Shown: positions 35,491-47,772, counted from the stretch's first letter. The stretch is 64,000 nt of DNA from Crambe crambe (GCA_963924555.1 OZ004584.1:3409001-3473000); one strand, 5' to 3'. A program made the numbers and translations. Notes: generated by a model not told the origin, from the letters alone.

Positions 35491-38400
35491 GGGTGCTCGG
35501 TATAGCAACGCCCAGCGCGTGTTAAAATCAATTAATTAGTACAAGAATGTGTCCCGCGCAAAATTATCAACCTCGTGGTTTTTGGCGCGTTATCTTATCT
35601 TCATCGTGGCCTATGGCTAGCAGGAAGAGGAAACAAGTGCAGGCAGCCTTATCTGCACGGAAGCGGCTGTGTGCTGCTAGGAGAGGTAAATAAATACAAT
35701 AAAAATAATCATTATCATAAAAATTATAATGTGCATGGTAGAGAGTGTGATTCTTCCAGAGACTCAGACTCCAACAGCTTCTGTCTCTAGAGAGATCCAG
35801 ATTCTTCCACCAGTTGCTGAAGACCCCGAGGAGAAGTGCGTTGATGAAGTAGTAGTGGCTGATACTTTAGAGAGATTGAATGAAGTAGTTGAGAAACTAG
35901 GAATCCCAGCAGAGACAAAGTCCATATTGCCAATGATTGTACACAAGTGTACAATCTCACAACATTGTCTTGGAGATCCCCAACCCCAGGTACACAATTC
36001 CACCAGTTCATGGAGTCGTCACTACCATGTCCTATCTTTCTTGATAAATGGCCATTTGTTTGCTGATTACGAGAAATTAGCTGGAATGATAGGTCTACCC
36101 TCCTGTTCAGAAAAAACGTGGCAGAAAATTGTTGAGGGTCTTGAGGTGCATGTTGGGAATCTGGCTGAGTGGTCCTGCAACCAAGTTAGGGAGACTATCA
36201 AAACCAGGGGCGATGACAAGAAATGGGTAGCCTCTTTTGATGGATTTTATTTGACTCGTGGCCACTATTCGAACAATTGCTCGGCCACTGTGCATGATTT
36301 CTCGACTGGGAAGATTGCATGGTACTGTCACCGGACAAAGCGAGGGCCAGGACACAATTGGGAGGGCACTTCTGCCGCAGCCGAGGGAGATATGTTTGCT
36401 GAGCTCATTGGGAAAGTGAAGGCTGCAGGATTCATTGTCAAGGAGGTGATCACTGACAAGGATTCCTCCTTGAATGCCATCTACTCCAAGTTTTTTCCTG
36501 AGGGGACCATCACCTACTGCGCAAACCATTGTGCAAAGAACCTGCACAAGGAGTTACAAAAGATACGACAGATCAAGTGCCAGGTAATTATTTCTCATTG
36601 TATCATGAAGCATACTCACCTGTTGTACATAGTGTCGAGCAGAAAACTTGCCAAGGTGCAAACGGATGACAGAGCCATTCATGAGGAGCTGCAAAACAGC
36701 TCTGAACACCCTCATTTCCTCGGAAAAAATCCAAGGTGCTGATGACCCATACAAAAAGTTTGAGGAAGGTCTGTTGAACTTCCATTCCCACTACTGTTTG
36801 GATGATCACTCATCATCTTGGTGCTATCATAATACGGTAAAAATAAATAAATAAATAAAACTATTCCAGTTAATGAACACCATATGAATTATTGTCAACT
36901 ATAGGACAAGAGCAAGCACATGTTTACTTGCGCAGCCCAAGGAGATGCTTTTAAAGCTCTACTTGAGGAGATGGCTTCCCGACCCCAGGATTATGTATCA
37001 GATCATGGGCGACTGACCACAAATACAGTTGAGGGATTTCATGGGCTGGCCCTCGTGTATAGGAGCAAGAGGACAGACTTGGGCCATACACATTATGTGT
37101 GTAAAACAAACATGGCCATCTGCCACAAGGTAAAGAATACACACAATGCAGATTTCTAATCTAAACATACCTCTCCTAGAATCTCGGTCCTGTATGGAAA
37201 GTGCTTGTTCTTGCAAGTATGGGTGTAGATGTATCAGTTGATGCTGTGAACTCCATCCTGAAAGCCCAATTAGAGTGGGAAAAGAGTATTGTGAAGAGGT
37301 CGTCAAAAGAAAAGCTTCACCAGAGGTATGCTGTTCTATGAGTAGCTTCAATTCAACAGTATAGATCACAATATTATCAGGAATGAACAGAAGAAGGCCA
37401 AGAGGGTACGCCATGAACAAGAAAAGCTCTACATGGAGGCACTGCAGGGAGTTGGAAACATTGTAGGGGAGTATGTTGGTGATGGGCAGGGAGAAGTAGA
37501 GTCTGAGAGCATGAAGGAAGTGGTTGTTGATATAAGTACTGATTCTGGAGTTGACCTTTCGATGGAACTGACAGAGGATAGCAGTGATAATGCAAAACCT
37601 CTTCTGTTCTTTTACGATTGTGAAACAACAGGATTGAGCATTTACAATGACCACATTATCGAAATTGCTGCTCAATTGGTAGACTGTCCGGTACCATACA
37701 GCAACACCACCTTCTCTACTTTGATCAAGACATCTCGCCGACTCCCAACAGCAGGTATGAAATGAATAAAGCTAATAAAAAGGAGTGAATTTAATTTTTA
37801 ATCATCAGTGATGAAGATCACCAATATCACACCCGCCATGATCAGACAAGAGAGGCCACTTTCAAAAGTCTTCCCCATCTTCATGGATTGGCTCATCACC
37901 ACCACTTCTGATGTCAGTCATGCCACTGGGGTGACCTACTACCCAGGTACAACAAACCATTTTTGTGTGCTCAACCTGTATAAAAACTTCTGCTCCAGTT
38001 CTCGTGGCTCACAACGGCTTCGCTTTTGATTTTTCAATTCTTTTGGCTGAGATCGAACGCCGGCCACAGACACTGTCTCTTTCTGTTTTGGAAGGGAATA
38101 GGATTCACTTCAGTGATACTTTGCCCCTTCTGAAAGAGGTACAATAGAAAATACATAAACACATTACATTGTACCAATGCCATACAGATGCAGAAAGGTG
38201 GGAATGAACAGCTCAAAGGCACCAAGCTGGGAATGGAAGCCCTCTACAAGCATGTGCTTGGGTCTGACTTGCCAGGTTAGATTACAATAGGCACTATTAT
38301 CAGACAACCTACTATACACTTTCTTTATACAGGAGCCCATAGGGCCCTGGCAGATGTAGAAGCTACAGTGGCAGTGCTCACTCACCCTTCCTTGAAAGAC

Positions 38401-39314
38401 TGTCTTTCCAATCTCCCTACTCGCTCTTCCAGACAGCAGCTTGAGTTATGGGACAAGCAGAAGATGAAATACCAGCGGAAAATCTCCCTCATCACCTCCT
38501 TGGGCAAGTCTAGCATCACTTCTGCTCAGGCTGAGAAGCTAGACTCTGTTGGGTTCACCTACACTGGACTGCTGAGGCTTTGCTCTTCGTGTAAAGACGA
38601 GGACGACTTCACTAAGGCTTTGAAGACCAAGGGCGTTAACAGCAAGGTGCTACCGAAGAAGTTGTGGAATGTCCTGAGCTCCAAGACCTAGCAGCCACCA
38701 CGTCTTCTCTTCGACAACGGCTCTTTTTAGAGCCACGCAGCCAGCTCTTTTTACACCGGCTCTTTTCAGAGCCACCAAATACGCGAAAGATTCACCAAGC
38801 GCACTATTAAAAATTTATCGTGGGTGGGGTTTTATGTTAGCTAATCTTAGCGACGGTTGGATCCAAACAGCCTCTTATATCTCTGGAACCAGTCATCAGA
38901 ATGTGCCCAATTTTTGCATGTTGCTTCCATCAGGTGACATATACAATATAACAGTTAGTTTTTTTCCGCATCTGGTCCGGAATCCCCCGAATAGCCTGCT
39001 ATGGTACTAATAAATGGAAAAGTAAAATTAATATTAGAAAAAACTCACTGTTACGTTGTAGAGTACTGGGAAAGAAGACTGTAGAGCAAAAATCAGCCAT
39101 GTAAGTCAAGCGGCCACTGAGATCTAGTGATGCTTGATAGAATAATAAAATCGCCTGTAGCACCTACAATAATCATCTTTTTTTCTTCATTTTTGGTGTG
39201 GATAGTAGTATTACAGTACTCTACAACTAGGCATTTGTTTCATTTTGCTATTCCAATTATCTCTAGAGTTATAATTCCCTAGCAACCACGCGTGGGCGAG
39301 GGTATGGAGCACCC
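35491..39314 (+). mobile_element. Kolobok-like transposon with exonuclease, looks intact
   Basis: 3,824 bases flanked by TTAA at 35487-35490 and 39315-39318. The ends are inverted (GGGTGCTC at left, GAGCACCC at right) with further weaker symmetry around the GCGTG/CACGC words. One 10-exon gene (35613-38691) occupies most of it. The last 600 bases are non-coding and match the interior of the smaller element at 51734-52280 (shared AACAGTTAGTTTTTTT and CCTAGCAACCA words). This shows a family with non-autonomous members. TTAA target and transposase type both point to the Kolobok superfamily. Confidence 0.88.
35613..38691 (+). CDS. Kolobok-type transposase fused to DEDDh exonuclease
   Basis: Exons: 35613-35685, 35742-36583, 36633-36836, 36905-37129, 37180-37325, 37381-37754, 37809-37946, 37999-38138, 38188-38275, 38333-38691. 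All junctions are GT-AG, phases agree and there is no internal stop, giving 862 codons. After a basic leader (MASRKRKQ) the transposase shows the expected acidic triad: ASFDGFYLTRGH, VITDKDSS followed by CANHCAKNL, and NTVEGFHG. The C-terminal part (from about residue 570) is a 3'-5' exonuclease of the DEDDh class: FYDCETTGL (D and E), VAHNGFAFDF (D), then HRALADVEAT (H and D), all present. Transposases cut and join DNA, and the exonuclease could trim ends or hairpins; this role is inferred. It may be more than one transcript, but the phases allow a single protein. Confidence 0.88.
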
Positions 39315-39318
39315 TTAA

Positions 39319-41816
39319 CAGCACCTTACTACCTCCTATTATTGAGAGATCGGGTGTATAATAACATTAATTTTCATGCCAGATGTTATTGGTCTTTTCT
39401 TTGAAGTGTTTTAGCTGGAGTAGTGAATTCCTGATAAACACACATACTCTTTATGCATTACAGCACCCACGAAATCAATTCCAGTAATATGCATGAATTA
39501 CGTATAATTACTATATGACCATAAAATACACTGGGCATGCACAAGTATGACGAAATTATGATTGTACTAGATAAACATCACTTCAATAATAATATATAAA
39601 ATAATACACTCCAGAAGTTTGGGGACTTATCCTTCTGGTGGTAAATAGGCAGGCTATCTCAGACTGCAAGGGGTTTCCTTCTTATCAGGTACCATCCGTG
39701 CATCTTGGACCCATTTTAACCCGTTCCCAGATTTAGTACCATTAATAAGGCAGTCAAGCTGCATACAAGGAAAAATTATTATGACAAAATTCCAACCAGC
39801 TGATTTCAGTGCTGCCCCCAGAATATAATTTGTGTCTACATGTCATGACAGGTCAAAATTTGCTTCTTGCTCTGTTTACCATGGAATTTTTAGAATTGGG
39901 AGGATGGCCATGTTTTACTTTTAGCTCTGGCACTAGTAATTAGTACTATAAACTTGCCCTCTGTCCCGATAGTGTTTGGTGGGAAAAGTCCCATGTCTTA
40001 TCTACACATAATCTCACTAGTAAGTAGTCCCTAGGCCCAGCCACTGCCCGCACCTGACCTTTGCGCCATGTGCCTGCAGTGGATTCATATCAACTGAAGC
40101 CCATAATTGCAGTTTAGCAATGTGGAATATTTTATGTAATGCATTGTTTGGATTAATGCATTGCTTACATACATAAGTAGGTACATTGGCTTCCAGGCAT
40201 GCTTCACACTAGCAGACGAGTATTCTCCTACCCAATGATGTAATGGCATTCAGTATTAGATGGTTTTGACTCTTGTTTTAAAATTAGTTGTGTGCATACT
40301 TTCTCGCCTTGCTTGAATTCTCTACCAGGGTATTCCCTTAGGCTCCACATTAGACTTGTTTCCAGACATACCTAACAACTTGTTTCCAGACATAACTAAC
40401 ACTAACAGACTAGTGGTTGGGTGTCGCTTATTATTATCGAAGCAATGATGTAATGGCATTCCAATTCATCTCTCTTTTGTATCCAAGGTTAATTTGCACC
40501 ACTTGCTTGCACTCTACCAAGCCAGGATGACATGTATGGGAGATGATGTAATGCCTAGTAACAGAAATGCCTCCATGTCTGCAATATTGCTTAATCTGAC
40601 AGCTTGTATGGCTGATGATATCGTTCTAACACTTTTGTTGTGTGGAGTCTTAGGGTCTAATGATTTCGGACTTTGTGTGCGTTTTTGGCTCTGCACTGTG
40701 GCTTGGGTACTGCCCCTATCACTGCACTGTGTGTACGTACAAAGCTTCAGATTAACTGGATAATTAGGTCCTTATCAGCTCCTCCCCCTAATGTGGCAGC
40801 TATTAGACAGCACTAATTCCCAAAGTGAGGGGAATGCCATTCCTGCTTTACCTATCATTAGGCCAACTGTCAGGGATGGTAGACCAAATGAATATGAGTA
40901 GCACAAGTCCCTTGAGACTCCCATCCACTTCAGAATTATCATTTTATTTCATTGCTGCCTAAACCATCTGCGCTAGGAGAGAGTACACCTACTAATCACA
41001 CACATCCAATAACTCATAAGGTTTCATACGGGAATTTTGCTGGTGGTGAGCAAAACTTTAACTTGAATGTGGAAAATTTTGATTTATACATTTCTTCATA
41101 AGACTATGCCCATTACAATACTTAACATAGTTAGAAAGAATAATAATTGGATGTGTCTTGTGATGGCGTCATCAGAGGCCTTGGTTTTTTCCCTGGCCAG
41201 GGAAAGGTCACTACATTGTTTGCACTTAGAAAGTAATTTCCTGCATGCCAGTGTAATTCAAGTCGGCCATCAATAGTACTCTAATTGTGTATGGAGGGTA
41301 CTTTTCAGGTATGTAGGTATGCGATGTAGTGCAAATGAAGCAGGATAAGTGCTCTTCAGAGGTTACTTGCATGGGAATCTAACTTATCTCTATACAGTAG
41401 TTCAGCATGTACACATTAGGACATATCTTTTGTAGAGAATATTATGAGAACATACTTGGTCATTCATCCTAGCCTGAGGTGTCAAAATTCCAAGCCCCAC
41501 CTCACTGTACAATCAGTACTGCACACTTGCAGAGACACTCACACCACTCACTACTTTCAGTTTATGGCTGGAGTCCCTAGTCTTCCCTTTGATTTGTCAG
41601 TTGCCAGAGTAGGTGTTGTCCTCCTCATACTATTTAGCTTTCAATTTGATATAGAACTGCATGCATGTGTGCGTGTGACTTGAATTAATAATTGGAGCAT
41701 TATTTTGTCTTTGTATTTGATACAAAGGTTGTCAGCCTCATGGGTGTGTCTGCTTTCGGGTCTCCAGTTTCCTGTGACCATATACAGCACTCACATTTTC
41801 TCTTTTCTTCTTTTAG
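39319..41816. other. Non-coding interval before the PEAK-like exon
   Basis: About 2.5 kb with no gene-like open frame. The word GATGTAATGGCATT occurs at 40232 and again at 40446, hinting at an old duplication. It may be intron or 5' region of the PEAK-like gene. No start exon was identified. Confidence 0.5.
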
Positions 41817-44704
41817 ATTCAAAGCCCACAATTCGGCGGAGACACTCACTGCACTCCCCAACTGGTGATTCTCGACCTCCTCTGAAGCAAGGAGCCTCGC
41901 TGGATGCCACCACCTATTCACGCCCTCAGTCTATGTTCCTTGTCGACTTCTCACACGATGGCAATGAGGAAAAGACTGGAATTGAGAATTCAACTCAAAC
42001 CACATTACAAGTTCCCAATGGAAGAACAGGGTCTCATTCAAACCGGAAGTTGGTTTCAGGTGGTCTTTCTGTGGATTCCTCTATTGCTCAGCCTCATACA
42101 TGCAGTGGAGCTTTGGCTCCTTCCACAAGTCAGTTCCACGTCTCACCTGCCCCCGTGAACTCAGCTGTATCAATGTCCTCTACTTGTTTAGGAAGACCTC
42201 AGTTGATAGCACAGCTCTCTCAAGCAAGTTCTTGTGTAGCTGACTCTCCAAGTCCTGTGGAGAGAGATGGGGTGTGGTCCAGTACAGGAAATAAAACTGA
42301 ATTAACACCAGCTCTCAATGCTTCATCATTTGGACCCAGCACTAGTGAAGTTCAGTCACTTGAACCTCTTGTCACACTCGGAACAGATACACAAACACCC
42401 AAACACCTCTCTATGAACGATGACAGAACTAATAAACCAGCAAAGAAAACAAACCATTTACAAGCAACTGCTCCTCATAATGACAAGCATTATCTTGGAA
42501 CAGCTTTGCGCTCGCATGTATCTCAGCAGAATAAAGTGGCACCGTATCACAGTCACAGCAATCCAGAGTTTCCTCTCACTACTCACATGAGTGTCAGTCA
42601 GAATGATAGGACTAAAAGTTATGGTGACCTTTACTCAAAGAATCAGAAGCAACCTCAACCTCCTGTCAACACTTCCAGCGAGAGCAAAATTTCACCTTCT
42701 CGAGAGAGGATAAACGATCTGTCGTCACTCATATACTCAACATTCGATCAAACATGGGCTACAACATTATCATCTTATACAACTACTGCCTGTCCTGGCT
42801 CTAATCCTGTCAGCGAAGTCATGCAAAAAATCATCAACGTCATACCACTGTTAAACTTCAAGCAAGCACACCTTCAAACACTCATGGAATTGGCAAGCAC
42901 TTTTAATCAGTCAAGTGGACATCAAGATAGCAAATCAATGGGTCTCTCCTATTCCTCCCTCAGTACAACCATTTGCTCAGAATCGAAGCCAGTACATGAA
43001 TCTTTAGCAACACACCTCTCAAGCATGGGGTACAAGTTGACTGAGGAACCCCTTACTGTTACCTTTGGTGTTCCTCATGAAGGACACATGACCTTGACTT
43101 TCAGATTAGTAGGTCAAAGTCCACAAATGAAAACTGCTCTATTAAAGGTAAGTGCCTGTTGTAACAATTGGTCTAACCAGATCCTTTGTAGTGTATATAT
43201 AAGTACAAGGGAGGTGATTATTTTGATAGTGAGCACATGGCTTTTATTGTGTTTATCAGGATGTGGGCAATACATATTACCTAACTTGAGTAGGTTGGTT
43301 CTTAGGGTGCTTCCCCCACTCTTGGCTTCCTAGATTTCATCATGAAGCCCAGTGTGGGGTGTGTGTAAGGTGATGAAATCATCACGCCAATCTGAGCATT
43401 AAAATGATTTTTAACTTTCTATGGGAGCATGTCCTGTTCAGATGGCCGACAGCTGCTAGGTAAAGCTTAGCTAAGTATTTTTGTCTCTATCACACAACTG
43501 GCAGGTGCACTTTATCAATGAGTATATCACTCTTTTGCAGGTTGTGGTACGAATATTTGATCTAAAGAATAAATTTGAGAGTTCAACATACCACTACTCT
43601 CTGGATGATGTTTCCTTTCCTTCCTTTGGGACTGATCCATTAGAACCACCTCAACTACTAGAAGTCAGTTTACTTACTCAACTCTCTCGTAATCAGCACC
43701 CAAATATAATGGAGCTCATTTCAAGCTTCAAAGCCAATACAATTGAACAACACGAGCTCTTTGCTCAGAAGTTGAATCCGGATAATCCTAAGAAGATGTA
43801 CACCACTGCACCAGTTGCTGACTTTATGATCTTGCAATCACCGAAAGTACATTTGACAGAATATTTGAATACGCTAAAGAGATCTGGAAATCTTGTCAGT
43901 AGAAGTTCTACTGTCACCTCAGAGAAAATGATTTTAAGTACTTTAGCTCAAGTTCTCCTTGCTGTGGGTCACTTGATCAACAATCAGATAGCCCACTGTG
44001 CAATTTCCTCAAATAATATCTATGTTGATGAAAGTGATTATAATACAATTCTTCTCTCTAATTTCTCCCATGCAATTCAGTTGAATTCACAGAAGACAAA
44101 TCTGGAAAGAATACGTCAGACACAGTCTAGATTATTAGCAGATTTAAATGGCAGTCCCAGCAGGAGACATTGTGTCTTTTCACCTGAAGTTATGGAAGCT
44201 ATTGAAAATTCAGAATTAGAAAATGCTTTTTTACACGGAGAGTTAAAGAAGATATTTGCTAAAAATGATACGTACAGTGCTGCATGGATGGTGTACTGCT
44301 GGGCACTCAGTAAATCCCATTCATTTCTCAACCAGGAGCAAACCAAACCCTACAGTTATGAAGACATTCCCGAGCTGATCGACTTCTCACCACAATGCAA
44401 CCATTTGCTGAAAAGACTAATAGCTTACAACCACAGAGATCGGCTTTCCCCCATGGAAGGGGCCATGGCTTGCTTTGTATTGATATTTGGTCCAGTAGCT
44501 TCTGATATGAGAACTGAAGATCAATGCTACGAGTGGTTACTGGCAGAAACTGTGGAATTTTATATGAGACCAGTACTAATCGACTCCAAAGTGAGAGATT
44601 ATACTGATTCTTTCTCTAAATTACTCTGTATGTATTTGACTGTTGCTAGTAGCAACCCTAAAGGAGTATGGGAAGCTTGTAGTTTTTTCAACAATTATTG
44701 TTGA
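41817..44704 (+). CDS. PEAK-family-like pseudokinase (5' end not found)
   Basis: Two exons are seen: 41817-43147 (acceptor TTTTAG, donor GTAAGT) and 43541-44704, giving about 830 codons with consistent phases. The first exon is mostly disordered, Ser/Thr/Pro/Gln-rich, with an Arg-rich start (RRRHSLHSP) and tyrosine words such as YGDLY. Its end and the second exon form a kinase fold: HPNIMELISSF, then HCAISSNNIYV where kinases have HRDLKxxN, then LLSNFSHAIQ in place of DFG. Both catalytic aspartates are absent, so it should be inactive. NF in place of DFG, the GP-containing C-lobe segment, and a helical C-terminal extension starting with a WL motif (EWLLAETVEF) resemble PEAK1/PRAG1, scaffolds that dimerise through a split helical domain and signal from tyrosine kinases. 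A PINK1-like origin was considered and fits less well. Confidence 0.7.
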
Positions 44705-45342
44705 TTATCAAGCAGTATTCGTGCATAGTGAATTTTTGATCATATGATCATAATAGCGTGTGTTGTTCATCCATTGCTTAGTGGATGCATGTCATCATTG
44801 TTATCGCTTCACAGAGTGCTATATATAATTGTATGTGAGCCCTCACAATAAGAGATCAGTCAGTTCTTTATATTGATCACAAAATTTGTTCTTATAACAG
44901 TCACAGTAATTTTTAATATTATTATTGAAAGTTGTAACTAATGTCATAATTAAAAGCTCTATACCTTTTTGACCCATGGCTATCTGGTATAAACAATCAC
45001 TCTTGCCTGAACAATATTAATGAGCTAGACCTTTAAAAAAATTACGACAATCTAGCAGGGTTCAAAGGTTGAATACCACGTGACATCATCAGATCACCCC
45101 GGCCCCATGCGCTATGCAGAGAGCGTTGAGCAGTGTTTCCAGTCGAGTCTAGGGCTAGTCTTCTCTTGTCTCCGTCATCTGTGATTGTGGGGTAAGCAGT
45201 CTGGTACAACTCACATAGTATAGTAGTTGGTAACTTTAGCCCTACCTGTTGGTTTCTAATTCTGGCACTTCGCGGGTCGACCCTTTACCAACGTTCAACC
45301 CAAGGATCGGAGTTGCGTCCCATGGCCAGGCGCGCGCCCGGC
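44705..45342. other. Intergenic region
   Basis: 3' flank of the PEAK-like gene followed by AT-rich sequence. Around 45090-45200 composition becomes GC-richer with a CACGTGAC word, perhaps a promoter of something downstream. No gene is evident. Confidence 0.4.
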
Positions 45343-45774
45343 CAGGGGGGGGGGGGGTCGGACAAGCTTTTCGCGAAATTGGCTCGCAAGAATAGACGCG
45401 CGCAGTAAAGAATGGTTGGAATGTAATTAACCTGATGTTTGATAGGCTGTTTCTCTAGCTTTAAGCGTTTGTAGATGATTTTACCTGGGCACAAGAAAGA
45501 TCTAGTAAGCTAGTTGCTAGAAAACAAATCAGTTTTAGCTGGGCTTTGAAATTCAGTTAGCAATTGACCTTTTTCTGAATCTCCAAAACAGGACAGGGAT
45601 AGATTGGGTTCAGTCGATTTTCAGAAATCTACCTGTTAGATCTATCTACAGTCCAATTCAAGTCCATTCAAAGTGTACACATCTCGAGGAATAGCAACTT
45701 CAAAAAATGTATTGAAATTCTATGTGAATAAAAAGTGCCTACTCAGCAATAATTGACCTTGTCCGACCCCCCCT
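45343..45774. mobile_element. MITE with G-run inverted ends
   Basis: The left end is CAGG with a long G run, then TCGGACAAG. The right end is CTTGTCCGACCCCCCCTG, its reverse complement apart from the length of the G run. The interior is AT-rich with no coding. The target duplication is not clear. It is classed only as a non-autonomous DNA element. Confidence 0.65.
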
Positions 45775-46320
45775 GGTTGCGTCCGTCATGCATAGCGTCA
45801 TATAATTGCGCGCGCATGGATGCTGTATGCACCTTCTGAGCCTGATGCCATGGATTTCAGCTAGCACTCACAGCTTGAGTACAAGCACAATCTCTGTGGG
45901 GCTTTCCAAAGGCACAGTAGTTGCTGTGTAGTCTCACACAGCCGACCCTTCAGCAGCATAACTAGCTCCATGCAACTTCTTGTGACTTAGTAGCTAGAGC
46001 AAGCCAGCAGCTGTTCTCTCCAGCAGCTCACTCGATTGATCACTAGTTTATGCTTGAATGACTAAACTTACATGCTGATTTATTCTTATATAGCTTTGAG
46101 GTTATTTTACATGGAATTAATTATCGGTCCAAGAAATTCCTGGACCAGTAGAACGAAACGCTCATACAAGTTTGACCAGACCCTTTCCCTTCCCTTGGGT
46201 TGGTAAAGGGTTGGCCAGCAAGACTAGCTGGCACTGGTGTTTCTGGGGGCCCCAAAAGTGGTTGAGCTGTATAGGAGGCATATGGTTGGAGTGTGTGTCG
46301 TCTCTTTGGAACGTTCCTAG

Positions 46321-46670
46321 TCTCTCGGCTGCCTTTCGCTGTCTCCTGGGTTTGGACTACTCCTGGACTCGCTTTGCTTCCATGGCTTCTCTACCAAAAA
46401 TAGGCTGGAAAGATATGTTCCAAAGAATAAAGGAAGGTTGTCCTCCACATATCTTGAAGAAGTTGGACCCTTGAGTAAATTTAAGGTATGTGTTTAGTGT
46501 GGACACATATCTTCAACCACATACTGCACACTAATATTACCCTGTTCTCTCTCATACAGAATCTGGCCCCTGTACACCAATGTGTCCAACTAAGTTATGC
46601 TTTGCATGGCCATTTCAGTATCAACAAATTAAGCCAACTTGTGGAAAAGCTACAGGATGAAGTTGAAAAG
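46321..46670 (+). CDS. Two possible coding exons of an unknown gene
   Basis: Exon candidates are 46321-46484 (acceptor CCTAG, donor GTATGT) and 46560-46670 (acceptor ATACAG, donor GTATAT). Both are open in one phase-0 reading that joins without a stop, the second encoding LAPVHQCVQLSYALHG and a helical LSQLVEKLQDEVEK. No family is recognised and no first or last exon was found. It could be a real host gene fragment or chance. Confidence 0.3.
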
Positions 46671-47007
46671 GTATATGTGCTTTGCAAGTTGGTGAGCTTC
46701 AAGTGGTTACTGTCTTCAATTCAATTAGTACCCCACAATGTGTTTATTTACTTGAAGCACTGTCCCAGCCAACTTGCAGAATTTAAGTTTAAACACCATT
46801 GATACTAAGGACTACTGGAGGCAACCTTAGACATCAATCCAATGAGCAATGCATTGATCATATTCAGACGCATTAAATTGGGCTGTGTCAAATGATCATA
46901 ATGATCATAATGTAATTGCAAGTACCATAATTTGTTTTCTTCCGTTATAAAACATTTTTCGTATGAGAAAATTACATGAAAATGATTATGCAAGTTGAAA
47001 ATTTATA

Positions 47008-47552
47008 CTGTAGACTCGGGTTAATAAGCACATGCGCTTATCACTCTAGATGGCAAGGTTTATGTGCCTAATTCTCTTAACCACACCCACATTTTACCGC
47101 CCATTTTATGCTAACCTCATGGCCATTTATAAAATACTACCGTAGTAGACTGTTGCAGGGGCTGGAAATGCTGTTTTGTTGTTTGAAGGGGTGATATGCG
47201 GACATCATGTCCAATCACCGCTTCATTCTTTGCCCACCTCAAAATTATCTTTGTATTCAAAGAATAAAACTTAGAAGTTCGATACAGATTGTTATTTCTA
47301 TAGAATCTGACTACTTCCAACTTGAATTCTCTCGTATAGCTCTTTCTTGTACGTTTGGCAGCAGCCTCCATCTCGCCTGTAGCGACGACTTAAGTTCAAG
47401 CATGAGTGTGCGGTAATGCGTATGCGCTAATTATGACATGCAGAAAGGAAAGCGTGCGCTAATTAAAACATAGCAAATTCAGGAATAAAGCATGCACTTC
47501 TTATCAAATCTGTGCTTATTAGCGAGGTGCGCTTATTAACCCGAGTCTACGG
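47008..47552. mobile_element. Pogo/Tigger-type MITE keeping an HTH coding piece
   Basis: Flanked by TA (47006-47007, 47553-47554), with inverted ends containing GTAGACTCGGGTTAATAAGC at the left and its reverse complement at the right. At 545 bases it is an internal deletion derivative. It keeps a transposase N-terminus on the minus strand (next entry). TA duplication plus a pogo-like HTH fits Tc1/mariner superfamily, pogo branch. Confidence 0.85.
47117..47371 (-). pseudogene. Transposase N-terminal helix-turn-helix fragment
   Basis: 84 codons from ATG at 47371. After a basic start it reads YTREFKLEVVRFYRNNNLY, then TSKFYSLNTKIILRWAKNE, a Brinker/pogo-type DNA-binding helix-turn-helix. The catalytic domain is absent and the tail is unrelated. 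If expressed it could bind the element's own ends and act as a repressor of transposition, which is speculation. Confidence 0.75.
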
Positions 47553-47646
47553 TATTTAGAGTGATAGAGTTTACAGTAGGAAACACACTTAGCAGTGCAG
47601 TTCGTTCGTTCATTCGCTTCTTGTGCCTTTGTTGGAGTTTAACCAG

Positions 47647-47772
47647 ATGTCCCTTCGAAAATACTTCAAACCAAAGGATAGCCTTCCTGATCCGAAGGGG
47701 TCCTTATCAAAGAACATATCATCTTCTGCAAATTTGGAAGTAGCGAAAGCGATGGAATCTAGCATCATATAC
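47647..47772 (+). pseudogene. N-terminal remnant of a repeat-associated protein
   Basis: From ATG 47647 it reads MSLRKYFKPKDSLPDPKGSL and about 20 further codons before similarity fades. I recall MSLRKYFKPKDGLPDP-like openings from proteins repeated in sponge and coral genomes, thought to be transposon genes. That identification is from memory and the superfamily is not certain. No downstream domain is present. Confidence 0.45.

Noticed and set aside
36998-37675. 225-codon minus-strand open frame
   Set aside because: It is antisense to exons 4-6 of the Kolobok-like gene, whose spliced frame has clear domains.
41817-44704. PINK1 as identity of the pseudokinase
   Set aside because: PINK1 keeps HRD and DFG and has a mitochondrial leader; here both motifs are lost, and the NF motif and C-terminal helices fit PEAK proteins better.
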